Part shown: positions 51,698-60,700 of the stretch, piece after piece
Numbering within the stretch: the stretch's first letter is position 1
Layout of the letters: every line of letters starts with the position of its first letter
NCBI GenBank assembly: GCA_027484145.1
Contig: JAIXUH010000025.1
Location: 1 to 64,000, forward strand
DNA length: 64,000 bases
Source of the DNA: Rhodobacter sp.
GTDB lineage: Bacteria > Pseudomonadota > Alphaproteobacteria > Rhodobacterales > Rhodobacteraceae
Reading direction: 5' to 3'
The notes under the pieces: model-generated
What the model saw: the letters and a program-made list of their open reading frames with translations, nothing else
What the model was told of the DNA's origin: nothing
Databases searched by the model: none
Program-made: the position numbers and the translations under genes

Positions 51698-52351
51698 CCC
51701 AACAGACGCCGCCTTGCCCAAGCCGCTAGCGCGGATCGCCTGCTGTCGGAATCAGATTGAAGGCGATGCATGACGGGCAAGCCTTTGGTTACTCCCCCGA
51801 CCTTAACCGACTGCTTTCCGCCCGTTGCCACCTGTCGGTTGCGGATAGGACTGGCGCTGCCAATTCACGACCGCTTCGCCGATGAGGGCAATAAGCGAAC
51901 GTTTTCGCGTGCGGCGACGATCTACCCAAGGTAGGGCCGTCGCCTAGCAAGACCGGCCCACTCTGGCCACTCATGTTGATGACCATAGCCGCGCCTCAGC
52001 TTCCCCGAACCGGCCAACCATGCAAGCCGACGCATCACGGGAAGGCCAAGTGTCAGCTACTGGCGCCGACAGCGATCTTGTGGGGCCGACTTTAGATCCA
52101 GGTTGGCGTCGCGACCGGATGGACGCGGGCTTGCGGCGCGGCGGCCCGATCATTCCTTTACGCTGATCGAAGATACCAAGGTCCGCCCCTAACCCGAGCG
52201 ACCCGTGTCGGTCATCATCTTTTTCCGCGCCAACATCTCAGGCCTGTCGAAATGCGCCAGCCCCACCGCACATTGAGATGAGCGGGTACGATCACGCTCA
52301 TCCATCAACAGGCCGTCGACCGACAGTCTCCTGAGAAGAAGGGCGATACCG
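51698..52351. other. Intergenic stretch, no gene recognised
   Basis: About 650 bp without a convincing frame. The right end (from about 52300) is part of the unit that is repeated before the second YciI gene: CATCAACAGG at 52304-52313 recurs at 52812. Promoter for the first YciI gene is presumably here. Confidence 0.4.
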
Positions 52352-52711
52352 ATGCAATACATGCTGCAATTCTACGAAAACCCCGAGGAACGGGGAAAGC
52401 ACAAGGATCCCGCGCAGGTCGAGGCCTATTTCGCTGGCTGGACCGCCTTCATCGGCATGCTCGCGCAATCCGGGGCCATGGTCAGCGGCAACGGGCTCTT
52501 GCCGCCCGACACCGCCACGACGCTGCGCGTCAAGAACGGCACACGACAGGTCGTCGATGGCCCCTTCGCTGACAATAGGGAGATTCTGGGCGGCTATGTC
52601 ATCCTTGACGTGCCCGATCTTGACGCAGCCCTTAACTGGGCCGCGCGGGTTCCTTGCGTGACGGCCGGGTCGGTCGAAATCCGCCCGATCCTGCCACCGC
52701 CCGACGCTTGA
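52352..52711 (+). CDS. YciI/DGPF-domain protein, copy 1
   Basis: A 119-residue protein with YMLQFYENPEERGKHKDPAQ and the hallmark VVDGPFADNREILGGYVILD. This dimeric ferredoxin-like protein is commonly encoded beside ECF sigma factors of the ECF42 type and is thought to form a functional pair with them. Unlike copy 2, its downstream sigma factor start is only a stub (52711-52776). The start ATG is preceded by AAGGGCG. Confidence 0.85.
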   Translation: MQYMLQFYENPEERGKHKDPAQVEAYFAGWTAFIGMLAQSGAMVSGNGLLPPDTATTLRVKNGTRQVVDGPFADNREILGGYVILDVPDLDAALNWAARVPCVTAGSVEIRPILPPPDA

Positions 52712-52776
52712 TGAGCGACGCGCGCCGTGATGCCGCCGCGAGAGGTGGTGCTCGCGGCGCGCGGGTCCTGCAGTAA
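52711..52776 (+). pseudogene. Stub of ECF sigma factor start after YciI copy 1
   Basis: ATG 52711 overlaps the YciI stop exactly as the real sigma gene does at 53221. It reads MSDARRDAAARGGARGARVL then stops; the real gene begins MDDARRDTAAQATLAAREAY. DNA similarity continues through about 52780. It is a truncated duplicate of the sigma factor 5' end. Confidence 0.65.
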
Positions 52777-52861
52777 ACTGCGCGCGATTCTCGCCGCGCG
52801 CACACTCTCCCATCAACAGGTCGTCTGCTGACGGTCATCCACAAAAGCAAGGCTATTCCAA

Positions 52862-53221
52862 ATGCAATACATGCTACAGTTCCGCGAAAACCCGGACGAA
52901 CGGGCCAAACCCAAAGATCCCGCACAGGCCGGGGCCTATTGGGGGGGTTGGCAGGCCTATATGGGCGCGCTTGCGCAATCCGGGGTTATGATCGGCGGCA
53001 ATGTGCTGCGCCCACCCGAGACCGCGACGACGCTGCGGGTCGAGAACGGCACCCGGCACGTCGTCGATGGCCCCTTTGCCGACACCAAGGAGCAACTGGC
53101 CGGGTTCATCATCCTTGACGTCCCCGATCTGGACACAGCCCTCGAATGGGCCTCGCGGGCACCTTGCGCCTCGGGCGGGTCGGTCGAGGTTCGCCCGGTC
53201 CTGCCGCCGCCCGGCGCCTGA
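52862..53221 (+). CDS. YciI/DGPF-domain protein, copy 2
   Basis: A 119-residue protein, same length as copy 1 and highly alike (YMLQFRENPDERAKPKDPAQ, VVDGPFADTKEQLAGFIILD). Its stop overlaps the ATG of the ECF sigma factor gene (TGATG), the usual arrangement for the ECF42/DGPF pair. Copy 1 and copy 2 plus upstream and downstream flanks form a tandem duplication of about 510 bp. Confidence 0.88.
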   Translation: MQYMLQFRENPDERAKPKDPAQAGAYWGGWQAYMGALAQSGVMIGGNVLRPPETATTLRVENGTRHVVDGPFADTKEQLAGFIILDVPDLDTALEWASRAPCASGGSVEVRPVLPPPGA

Positions 53222-54459
53222 TGGACGACGCGCGCCGCGATACCGCCGCGCAGGCGACGCTTGCGGCGCGCGAGGCCTACGGGAAGCTGATTGCGATCCT
53301 TGCGGCACGCACAGGCGATGTGGCCGGGGCTGAGGATGCGCTGGCCGACGCCTTCGCCGCGGCGTTGGCGCAATGGCCGCAGAGCTGCGTGCCAGTCAAC
53401 CCGGTCGGCTGGCTTTTGGCTGTTGCGCGGCGCAGTGCGGGCCATGCTGCGGCACGTCGCCAGACCGCCGACCGCAGCCTTGCGATGGTGCAGATGCTGG
53501 AAGATGAACGTAACGACCCAGCGTCGGACGGCTTTGGCGACGACCGACTGAAGCTGATGTTCGCCTGCACGCATTCAGCGATTGCGGCGGATGCGCAGGC
53601 TCCGTTGATGCTCCAAACGGTCCTGGGCATCGATGCCGCACGGATCGCTGCGAGCTTTCTGGTCGCGCCCGCCTCGATGGGCCAGCGGCTGGTGCGCGCC
53701 AAGCGGCGGATCCGCGACGCAGGCATCGCTTTTGCGATTCCCGAGGCTGAAGACATTCCCGAGCGGTTGTCAGCAGTGCTATCTGCGATTTACGCGGCCT
53801 ACGGCACGGCCTGGGACGACGTGTCAGGCGCTGACCCGCGGCTGGCAGGCCTTGCGGATGAGGCCATCTGGCTTGCGCGGCTGACGGTGCAACTCGCGCC
53901 CGACCAGCCCGAGGCGCTCGGCCTCCTTGCCTTGATGCTTCACTGCGAAGCGCGGCGGGCGGCTCGGCGCGGGCCGGATGGTGCCTTCATCCCGCTGCGC
54001 GACCAGGACGTGGCGTTATGGTCGCGGGCCATGATGGCCGAGGCCGAAGCCGCCCTGCGCGCCGCCGCACGCGCGGCAAGGCCAGGGCGGTTCCAGACCG
54101 AGGCCGCGATTCAGTCACTTCATGCGCAGAGCCGCATGGCCGGCGAACGCCTGCATGGCCCACTCGTGCAGCTTTACGACGCGCTGGCACGGTTCGCGCC
54201 TACCACCGGCGTGCTGGTAGCACGCGCCGTCGCGCTCGCGGAAAATGGCGAGGCGGATGCCGCGCTGTCCCAACTCGACGCGATCACGGGTGCAGAGAGC
54301 TATCAGCCGTGGTGGGCGGCGCGCGCCCGCATCCTCTGGCTATGCGGTCAGGAGGCCGCCGCCCGCGAGGCCGCATCCCGCGCGGCCGGTCTGAGCAGCG
54401 ATCCAAGCATCCGGCGCTTCCTGCTCGCGCGCGTGTATCAGGACGGCTCGCGACAGTAG
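53221..54459 (+). CDS. ECF sigma factor with C-terminal TPR-like extension (ECF42-like)
   Basis: A 412-residue protein. Region 2 is near residues 10-90 (GDVAGAEDALADAFAAALAQ, NPVGWLLAVARRSA), region 4 is near 100-180 (LKLMFACTHSAIAADAQAPL, LVAPASMGQRLVRAKRRIRD), and the long C-terminal domain is helical (LARLTVQLAPDQPEALGLLA, AENGEADAALSQLDAI). This matches ECF42 sigma factors, which use the C-terminal TPR-like part instead of a classical anti-sigma factor, and pair with DGPF proteins. ATG 53221 chosen because of the overlap with YciI. Confidence 0.88.
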   Translation: MDDARRDTAAQATLAAREAYGKLIAILAARTGDVAGAEDALADAFAAALAQWPQSCVPVNPVGWLLAVARRSAGHAAARRQTADRSLAMVQMLEDERNDPASDGFGDDRLKLMFACTHSAIAADAQAPLMLQTVLGIDAARIAASFLVAPASMGQRLVRAKRRIRDAGIAFAIPEAEDIPERLSAVLSAIYAAYGTAWDDVSGADPRLAGLADEAIWLARLTVQLAPDQPEALGLLALMLHCEARRAARRGPDGAFIPLRDQDVALWSRAMMAEAEAALRAAARAARPGRFQTEAAIQSLHAQSRMAGERLHGPLVQLYDALARFAPTTGVLVARAVALAENGEADAALSQLDAITGAESYQPWWAARARILWLCGQEAAAREAASRAAGLSSDPSIRRFLLARVYQDGSRQ

Positions 54460-54757
54460 CATCGCCATCGGCGTTCCCGGCTGTCGAGATGGCCTGCGCC
54501 CGCCGCTAAGAATAGGCTAGAAGTGGTATCAAATCAGCGCAGCGTGAAACCCGCAGGCCTTTTGAGATGAAGGGCAGCTGTTGGTCTAGCGGCTGGAACG
54601 GCTCGCGCCTATGGCTAAAGTCCGCGTTCCGCCCCTCATGAATGGGACAACATGATCGGCCCATTCCGGTCATTTGCATTTGGTTTTGCAACAAACCGGG
54701 CCAGGTCAGCTCCCCCGTTGTTGTCCGAGCATCACTGCGTACGAGAGGATTCACGGG

Positions 54758-56218
54758 TCAATCTGCGCCTTGCACCGACGGCAATGTACCGGCCCCGAGG
54801 ATCTCCCCCGCCGCGCGAAGCCCTGACTGGACGGCACCATCCATGAATGAGCGCCAGCGGTTCGCGGTCTCGGTTCCGGCGAAGTGCAGTTGCCCGTGCG
54901 GCGCGAAGAGGTCGGGCGCGGCGGCCCATCCGCCGATGCCCCTGCGGCTGGCATAGCCGCCAAGACTGAAGGGATCGGCCGACCAGTCGATCGAGCGCGC
55001 CTCAATGGGCTCAGGAATACCTGTGCCATGCGCATGGCGCAACCAGCGCATCGCTGCGGCAACGCGAGCCTTCTCGTCCGGAAGCCGCGAGAGCGCCTGC
55101 GCGCCCTGCGCGGTCGAAAAGACGATCAGGATACCACGACCATCCTCGGGCGACGCATCGAGGGCGGCGCCAAACACGCCGCCGGGATTGACGATCATTC
55201 CGGACAATCCCGCCCGCCGCCACCAAGGTTCTTTGAACACGAGGATCGTCTTGACCACGGACCCAAGCCGCCACCCGCCAAGAGCCGCCTGCCACGAAGG
55301 CGGGAGTTCCTGCAGAACGCCGATTGTGCCGTAGAACTGCGGCGGGACAGCTACGATGGCGCGGTCTGCGCGATAGGTGCCCGTCGCCGCAGTCACGGTC
55401 ACGGCGCCTGCCTCCTGAGCGACCCGGGACACAGGCGCGTTCAGGATGAGAGATCCGCCCACCGCATCGGCGAGGTACCGCGTCATGCCTTCTGCACCAT
55501 CCGCAAGGAACCACTGTATCGACGAGCCTTCCCCGGAAAAACCGCCGATGGATGCGCCCTGTTCAAGCGCCTCATAGGCCGACACATCGGCCAGCGCCGT
55601 GCACATCTCGCCTTCCACATAGCCGCCGATCGCCCGATAGGCGGGGTCGAGGAAGGTCTTGTCGCGAAGGAAGGTGGCTGCGTCGATCCGGTCGAGCCGC
55701 GCAAGATCTTCCCCGCTGAATGACGCCACGGAACGCTCAATGCGCCAGAGGGCCTGCAAGGCATCAAGCCGATCAATCATCGGCAGCGGTAGCGCTTCGG
55801 GAGATCCGCGCAGAGGCGCTGCATCTTCTGACGACATATGGAGGAGGTCGCCCGGCACGGCCGCCGAGATGCGGCGCAATCCGGCTTCGGCGGCGAGTGC
55901 AGCCACGTGTGTGTGCGCATCACCTATGAACTGCGCGCCAAGGTCGATCATTTGGCCGCCATCCAGCCGCTGGGAATGGACGCGACCACCGGCTCTGCCA
56001 CGCGCCTCCAGAACAATAACCGAGGAACCCTGCGCCTGTAGGTGGCGGGCTGCAGACAGTCCGGCGAGACCTGCGCCGATCACGATGACATCGGCCGAAC
56101 CATCTGTCGCGGGGCCGGCATACTCCGGTGCGCCCAGAGCACGGTGTGCGGGCAGAGCCATCCCGGCGATTGCTGCCCCTGCGAGAACCGTTCGACGCGA
56201 CAATGCAGTTTCGATCAT
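54758..56218 (-). CDS. Flavin amine oxidase, Tat-exported
   Basis: A 486-residue flavoprotein. Twin-arginine signal SRRTVLAGAAIAGMALPAH, then the FAD motif DVIVIGAGLAGLSAARHLQA, GRAGGRVHSQRLDGG, GAQFIGDAHTH, and the C-terminal LHFAGTETANRWRSFMDGAV. It oxidatively deaminates an amine in the periplasm, giving aldehyde, NH3 and H2O2. It is divergent from a TetR gene, with two operator-like palindromes between them. Confidence 0.88.
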   Translation of the reverse strand: MIETALSRRTVLAGAAIAGMALPAHRALGAPEYAGPATDGSADVIVIGAGLAGLSAARHLQAQGSSVIVLEARGRAGGRVHSQRLDGGQMIDLGAQFIGDAHTHVAALAAEAGLRRISAAVPGDLLHMSSEDAAPLRGSPEALPLPMIDRLDALQALWRIERSVASFSGEDLARLDRIDAATFLRDKTFLDPAYRAIGGYVEGEMCTALADVSAYEALEQGASIGGFSGEGSSIQWFLADGAEGMTRYLADAVGGSLILNAPVSRVAQEAGAVTVTAATGTYRADRAIVAVPPQFYGTIGVLQELPPSWQAALGGWRLGSVVKTILVFKEPWWRRAGLSGMIVNPGGVFGAALDASPEDGRGILIVFSTAQGAQALSRLPDEKARVAAAMRWLRHAHGTGIPEPIEARSIDWSADPFSLGGYASRRGIGGWAAAPDLFAPHGQLHFAGTETANRWRSFMDGAVQSGLRAAGEILGAGTLPSVQGAD

Positions 56219-56233
56219 GAGTTACCTCCATTA

Positions 56234-56287
56234 CCTGTCAGTTGACAGGCGAGATAGAGATTGACCCTATACCTGTCAAGTGACAAG
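56234..56287. promoter_or_regulatory. Two palindromic operators between amine oxidase and TetR genes
   Basis: CCTGTCAGTTGACAGG (56234-56249) is a near-perfect palindrome, and CCTGTCAAGTGACAAG (56272-56287) is a second, less perfect copy. Centres are 38 bp apart. They lie in the 105-bp gap between the divergent genes and are the expected binding sites of the TetR protein, repressing both. Confidence 0.7.
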
Positions 56288-56323
56288 CTGACGATGAAGC
56301 GAAAGGCTGCATGAGGGGCGTGC

Positions 56324-56944
56324 GTGGATACGGGACACAGCGGCGGAAATCGGCAGCCAGACACGGCAGGGCGCGTCATGACTCTGATGGCCGAGATCGC
56401 CCTGGAGAAAGGTCTCGATGCACTGTCGATGCGAGATGTCGCGAAGCGGGCTGGCATCTCCCTCGCCGCGCTGCAGTACCACTTTCCCAGCAAGGACGCG
56501 CTGATCGCCGCCTTCGTGGACGCAATGCTGAATGGATATCGCAAGGAAGTCGGCGCGATCCGCGGCGCCTCCGATCAGGCGTCGGAACTGAGAAACCTTG
56601 TGGTCTTTGCCGCCCGCCAAACACTCGACGATCGGACGGGAGATATCTTTGCGATGCTGGAGGCAAGGGCGATACACGACCCATCGACCGCTCTGGCGCT
56701 TGACGACTTCATGCGGTCCTATCTTGAAATAGTCTGCGACGCCCTGCTACGACGCCACCCCCTCCTTGCCGTGAAGGACGCGCAACTCGCCGCCACAAGG
56801 ATTGTCGCGATGATCGAAGGCCTGTCCTCAGTCCGCTCGGCGGCGCAAGCCATCGGCTTGAGCAGGGAAGATTTATGCGAAGCCGTCGCGACGATGGCTG
56901 AATCCGCGACTGCGGCGCATAAGCCGCTCCTGACTTCAGACTAG
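56324..56944 (+). CDS. TetR-family regulator of the amine oxidase
   Basis: A 206-residue regulator. Helix-turn-helix RDVAKRAGISLAALQYHFPS near residues 38-57, then SKDALIAAFVDAML; the C-terminal half is the ligand-binding helical domain (EARAIHDPSTALALDDFMRS). GTG 56324 is the longest start; ATG 56378 (MTLMAEIALEKG) would still give an intact DNA-binding domain. Divergent from the amine oxidase gene, so ligand is plausibly an amine or aldehyde. Confidence 0.88.
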   Translation: MDTGHSGGNRQPDTAGRVMTLMAEIALEKGLDALSMRDVAKRAGISLAALQYHFPSKDALIAAFVDAMLNGYRKEVGAIRGASDQASELRNLVVFAARQTLDDRTGDIFAMLEARAIHDPSTALALDDFMRSYLEIVCDALLRRHPLLAVKDAQLAATRIVAMIEGLSSVRSAAQAIGLSREDLCEAVATMAESATAAHKPLLTSD

Positions 56945-57334
56945 ACCGTCGAGAACCACCACCAATCTGGGCCATCGGGTGCGTTTTGCAGAGAAGGTCC
57001 GACCAACGCCGCGTTCCGCCCACAGAATGGCGGCTCTTGAGGAGCCCGGATATAATCCAAAGTTACGCCAAATGACCGCTTTCCGCTCTTTCCTGCCAAT
57101 CGACCGGATCGGACCTTGCAACAACCCTTTGTTCGACCACGGTCGCATCACAAGCAAACGAGCCTCCGATCCAACTCCGATCCAGCACTCAGGAAATACT
57201 TTTATTTTCATTGCCTTACAAGCTGAACACCAAAACCGCGCAGTCAACAGCTTCATAGAATACCAGCCCTGAGAGACCGCTTTTCGGCCAGTAAGCAGCG
57301 AGGGCAGTGCTCAGCCCATCCCCTATAACCCCCG
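56945..57334. other. Intergenic stretch, no gene recognised
   Basis: No convincing gene on either strand. Convergent ends of the TetR gene and the long RTX gene lie on either side, with the RTX terminator just to the right. Confidence 0.4.
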
Positions 57335-57366
57335 AAAAGAACAAGAAAATCCGGCCGAAGCCGGAT
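57335..57366 (-). terminator. Intrinsic terminator for the RTX gene
   Basis: Read leftward, ATCCGGC-TTCG-GCCGGAT forms a 7-bp stem with a stable tetraloop, followed by TTTTCTTGTTCTTTT. This is a standard Rho-independent terminator. It lies about 400 bp downstream of the RTX stop at 57767; nothing in between looks coding. Confidence 0.65.
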
Positions 57367-57766
57367 CGGGAGAATGCTTTCGCGGGGGCAATTGGCGGAA
57401 GGAAAGGGACTGCGGGCGAACCCTCTCCAATCTAACCAATTGATTTTTCTTAAACAAAAAAATTGCCCACTAAAAGCAAACGCCTCTTGTCGCATTACCG
57501 TGCATCCGGGTCATTTTCTCGCAGATCGACCTACTTGACTGAGTGTTGTTTTCTGCTGGCCCTTTCCCCGAGCTCCTGCTTTGAAACCATAACGTCAGCG
57601 CAGCCAGAAGCAGTCAATGGCGATCCCCTTCCACTCGATCTCTGGGCCGGTCTGTGTGAAGAAAGGAGGAACAAACGGTTCGGTCCTACGACGGACGGAT
57701 GAGACTACCAAGAAATCGAGGTTGCTCAGCGCCAAACCGGCATCCACCACAGCGAACTGCATAAGG

Positions 57767-60700
57767 TTAAATGATCCCAAAATCTCCGACTGTCAGAGCC
57801 AGCCCGGTTTGCAACGTCGCGAATTGCGTGGCGCCCCCGGCCGCGTTGCCGTTGCTGTCATAGGTCAGCGCGCCTGTGGCGGAGTCGTACAGGATGAAGT
57901 CGTTGGCATCGACCGCAGCCCCGATACGGAATTCGTCAGCCGTCAGGCTTACGCCGATGGCGCTGAACACCGATGACAGCAGCACGATGTCATCGACCCC
58001 CACCGCAAAATCCGTGATCCGGTCCAGGTTCCCCGCCCCGAGCGCTGTCGAGAACACAAAATCATCCGCCCCCGCCCCGCCCGTGATCGTGTCATTGCCG
58101 CCTTTGCCATCCAGCACGTTGACGCCTGCATTGCCAGTGATGGTCTGGGCCACCTCATTGCCGGTCAGGTTCAGGTTGGCGCTGCCGGCGGTGGAGTCGG
58201 TGGTGAAGGTTTCGATGCTGATGCCAGCCGCCAACGTGTAGTTGACCACCGTGACCACACGGTCGGCGCCGTTGCCTGCCGCCTCCGCCACCACATCGCC
58301 GGTGTTGAACACCCGATAAGTGTCGTCACCTGCCAGCCCACGCATGGTATCCGGCGCACCGGTGCCAGAACGGAGCACATTGTTCCCGGCGTTGCCCGTG
58401 ATGGTCTGCGCCAGCGCGTTGCCGGTGAGGCTCAGGTTGGTCATGCCGGTGGTGGAGTCCGTCGTGAAGGTCTCGATGCTGATGCCAGCCGCCAAGGTGT
58501 AGTTGACCACCGTGACCACGCGGTCGGTGCCATTGCCAGCAACCTCCTCCACCACATCACCGGTGTTGAACACCCGATAGGTGTCGTCACCTGCCAGCCC
58601 ACGCAGGGTATCCGGCGCACCGGTGCCAGAACGGAGCACATTGTTCCCGGCGTTGCCCGTGATGGTCTGCGCCAAGGCGTTGCCGGTCAGGCTGAGGTTG
58701 GTGGTGCCAGTGGTCGAATCCGTTGTAAAGTTCTCGATGCTGATCCCGGCGGCGAGGGTGTAGTTCACCACCGTGACCACGCGGTCGGTGCCGTTACCTG
58801 CCGCTTCCTCCACCACATCGCCGATGTTGAAGACCCGATAGACGTCATCCCCCGCTAGCCCACGCAGGGTGTCGGACGCACCGGTGCCCGAGCGCAGGAC
58901 GTTGTTGCCCGCATTGCCAGTGATCGTCTGAGCAAGCGCGTTGCCGGTCAGGCTCAGGTTCGTCGTGCCGCCGCTTGAGGTTGTGGTGAACACTTCAATG
59001 TCATCATCAGCAGCCAGCGTGAAACTGACATTGGTCGCCACCCGATCTGCGGTGCCCTCGCCTGCCAGTTCGAAGATCAGATCGCCCGCTGAGTCCACGA
59101 AATAGATATCGTTGCCGATGCCACCGTGCAACTGGTCGTCGCCGGTGCCGCCGTTGAGTTGGTCATTGTCCGCACCGCCAAACAACTGGTCGGCGTTGGC
59201 CCCGCCGAACAGGCTGTCATTGCCAATCCCGCCCGAGATTTCGTTGAACCCGTTGCCGGTGCGGATCACGTTCGCTGCGTCATTGCCAACGACAACGGCA
59301 GCGTCGGCAGCACTGGTGCTGGGGCTTATCTCGGTGAACGCGATCACCCCGGGCGCCAACGTATACCGCACCGCGAAGGGCGTGCCCGAGATCACCGTCA
59401 GATCCTCGGTCGTCACGGTCAGGTTCTGGGCGGTATTGCCAAACGCCGCAGGGTTGGACACCCGGATCACCTGGCCGGTTGCCGCTGCTGCGTCGGCGGG
59501 CGCGAAAATCTGGCTTTCGGACAACACGACCGTGCTGGTGGCATCGGCGAACACGGCGAAAAATCCGTCATCCGACAAGATGGTTCCGGTGACGCTGGAT
59601 GTGCCAAGCCCCTGAATCGCCCCGTCGGGCGAGTCGATCAGGTTCGACAGGGTGATGGTAAAGGTCTCGTCAAACTCGGCCAGGGCATCGGCCTGCACGG
59701 TAAAGGTTACCTGATGCGTCACCTCGGTGCCGGCAAAGGTCACAACGCCCGACGGCAAGACCCCGCCGAAATCTGCCGCCGACACTCCGCCACTGCCGGT
59801 GATCGCCCAGGATACCTGAGTACCTTCGGTCAGATCGCCCATCCTGTTGATGTTGAAGGTAAAGGCCGTTGTTCCGCCGCCATCGCCCTCGGCGATGACA
59901 AGGTCGGAGTCATGCAGGTAGATAATGCTGTCGGCCACCGTGCCACCGGTTGGCGCGTTCGCAAGGACACCTGGCCTGCCAAAACCACTCTGACCGGCGG
60001 CCCCTTGCGGGTTGTTCGTGCTCGATGCCCCGGGTGATCCGCCCGGTCCGCTGGTGGCCCCCCCGAACAAGGGGGCCCCAAGCCCCCCCGCACCACCCGG
60101 GGCCGAGGTGACGGGGTTGTATCCGCCAATTCCGGCATCGCCCGAGAAGCCTTCATTGCCCCCCCCGAATTCGTCGACCGCGGCGCCCGAAGCGATGATG
60201 ACCGTGCCCCGGTTGAAGATGGCCCCCGCCGCCGATCCGGCATTGCCACCACCGCCATTCTGGCCGAACTGCCCCGCATCGCCGCCATCACCGCCGGGGA
60301 AAAATTCAGAAGCGGATTCGCCACCTGCGCCACCCGCACCGCCGGTCCCGCCCTGCCCGCCGCTGGCGCCAGTGCCGCCGCGGCCCGTGTTGAAACCGTG
60401 ATCGGTCGCGACCCCGTCGGTCGCCACGATGTTGCCAAAGCCGGTGTCCTGCAGGGTCAGCGTGGCCCCATAGGCATTGAAGATCGCCCCGGCCGCATAT
60501 CCGCCGCTGCCGCCCGTGCCGCCATTGCCGCCGTTGCCGCCGTCGCCGCCAAGGGAGCCGCCCTGGAAGCCTGATTGAGGGGTATTTCGACCGTCGCCGC
60601 CGTCGCCGCCGTTGCCGCCCGTGCCACCATCGCCGGCATAGCCCGTGTTGCCGGCCAGCCCGACCCGGATCAACGTCAGGTTGCCCGCATTGAAGATCGC

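Noticed and set aside
58157-58970. CRISPR array or non-coding satellite
   Set aside because: The 261-bp units keep the reading frame of the RTX gene and encode a regular protein repeat; units are far too long and have no spacers.
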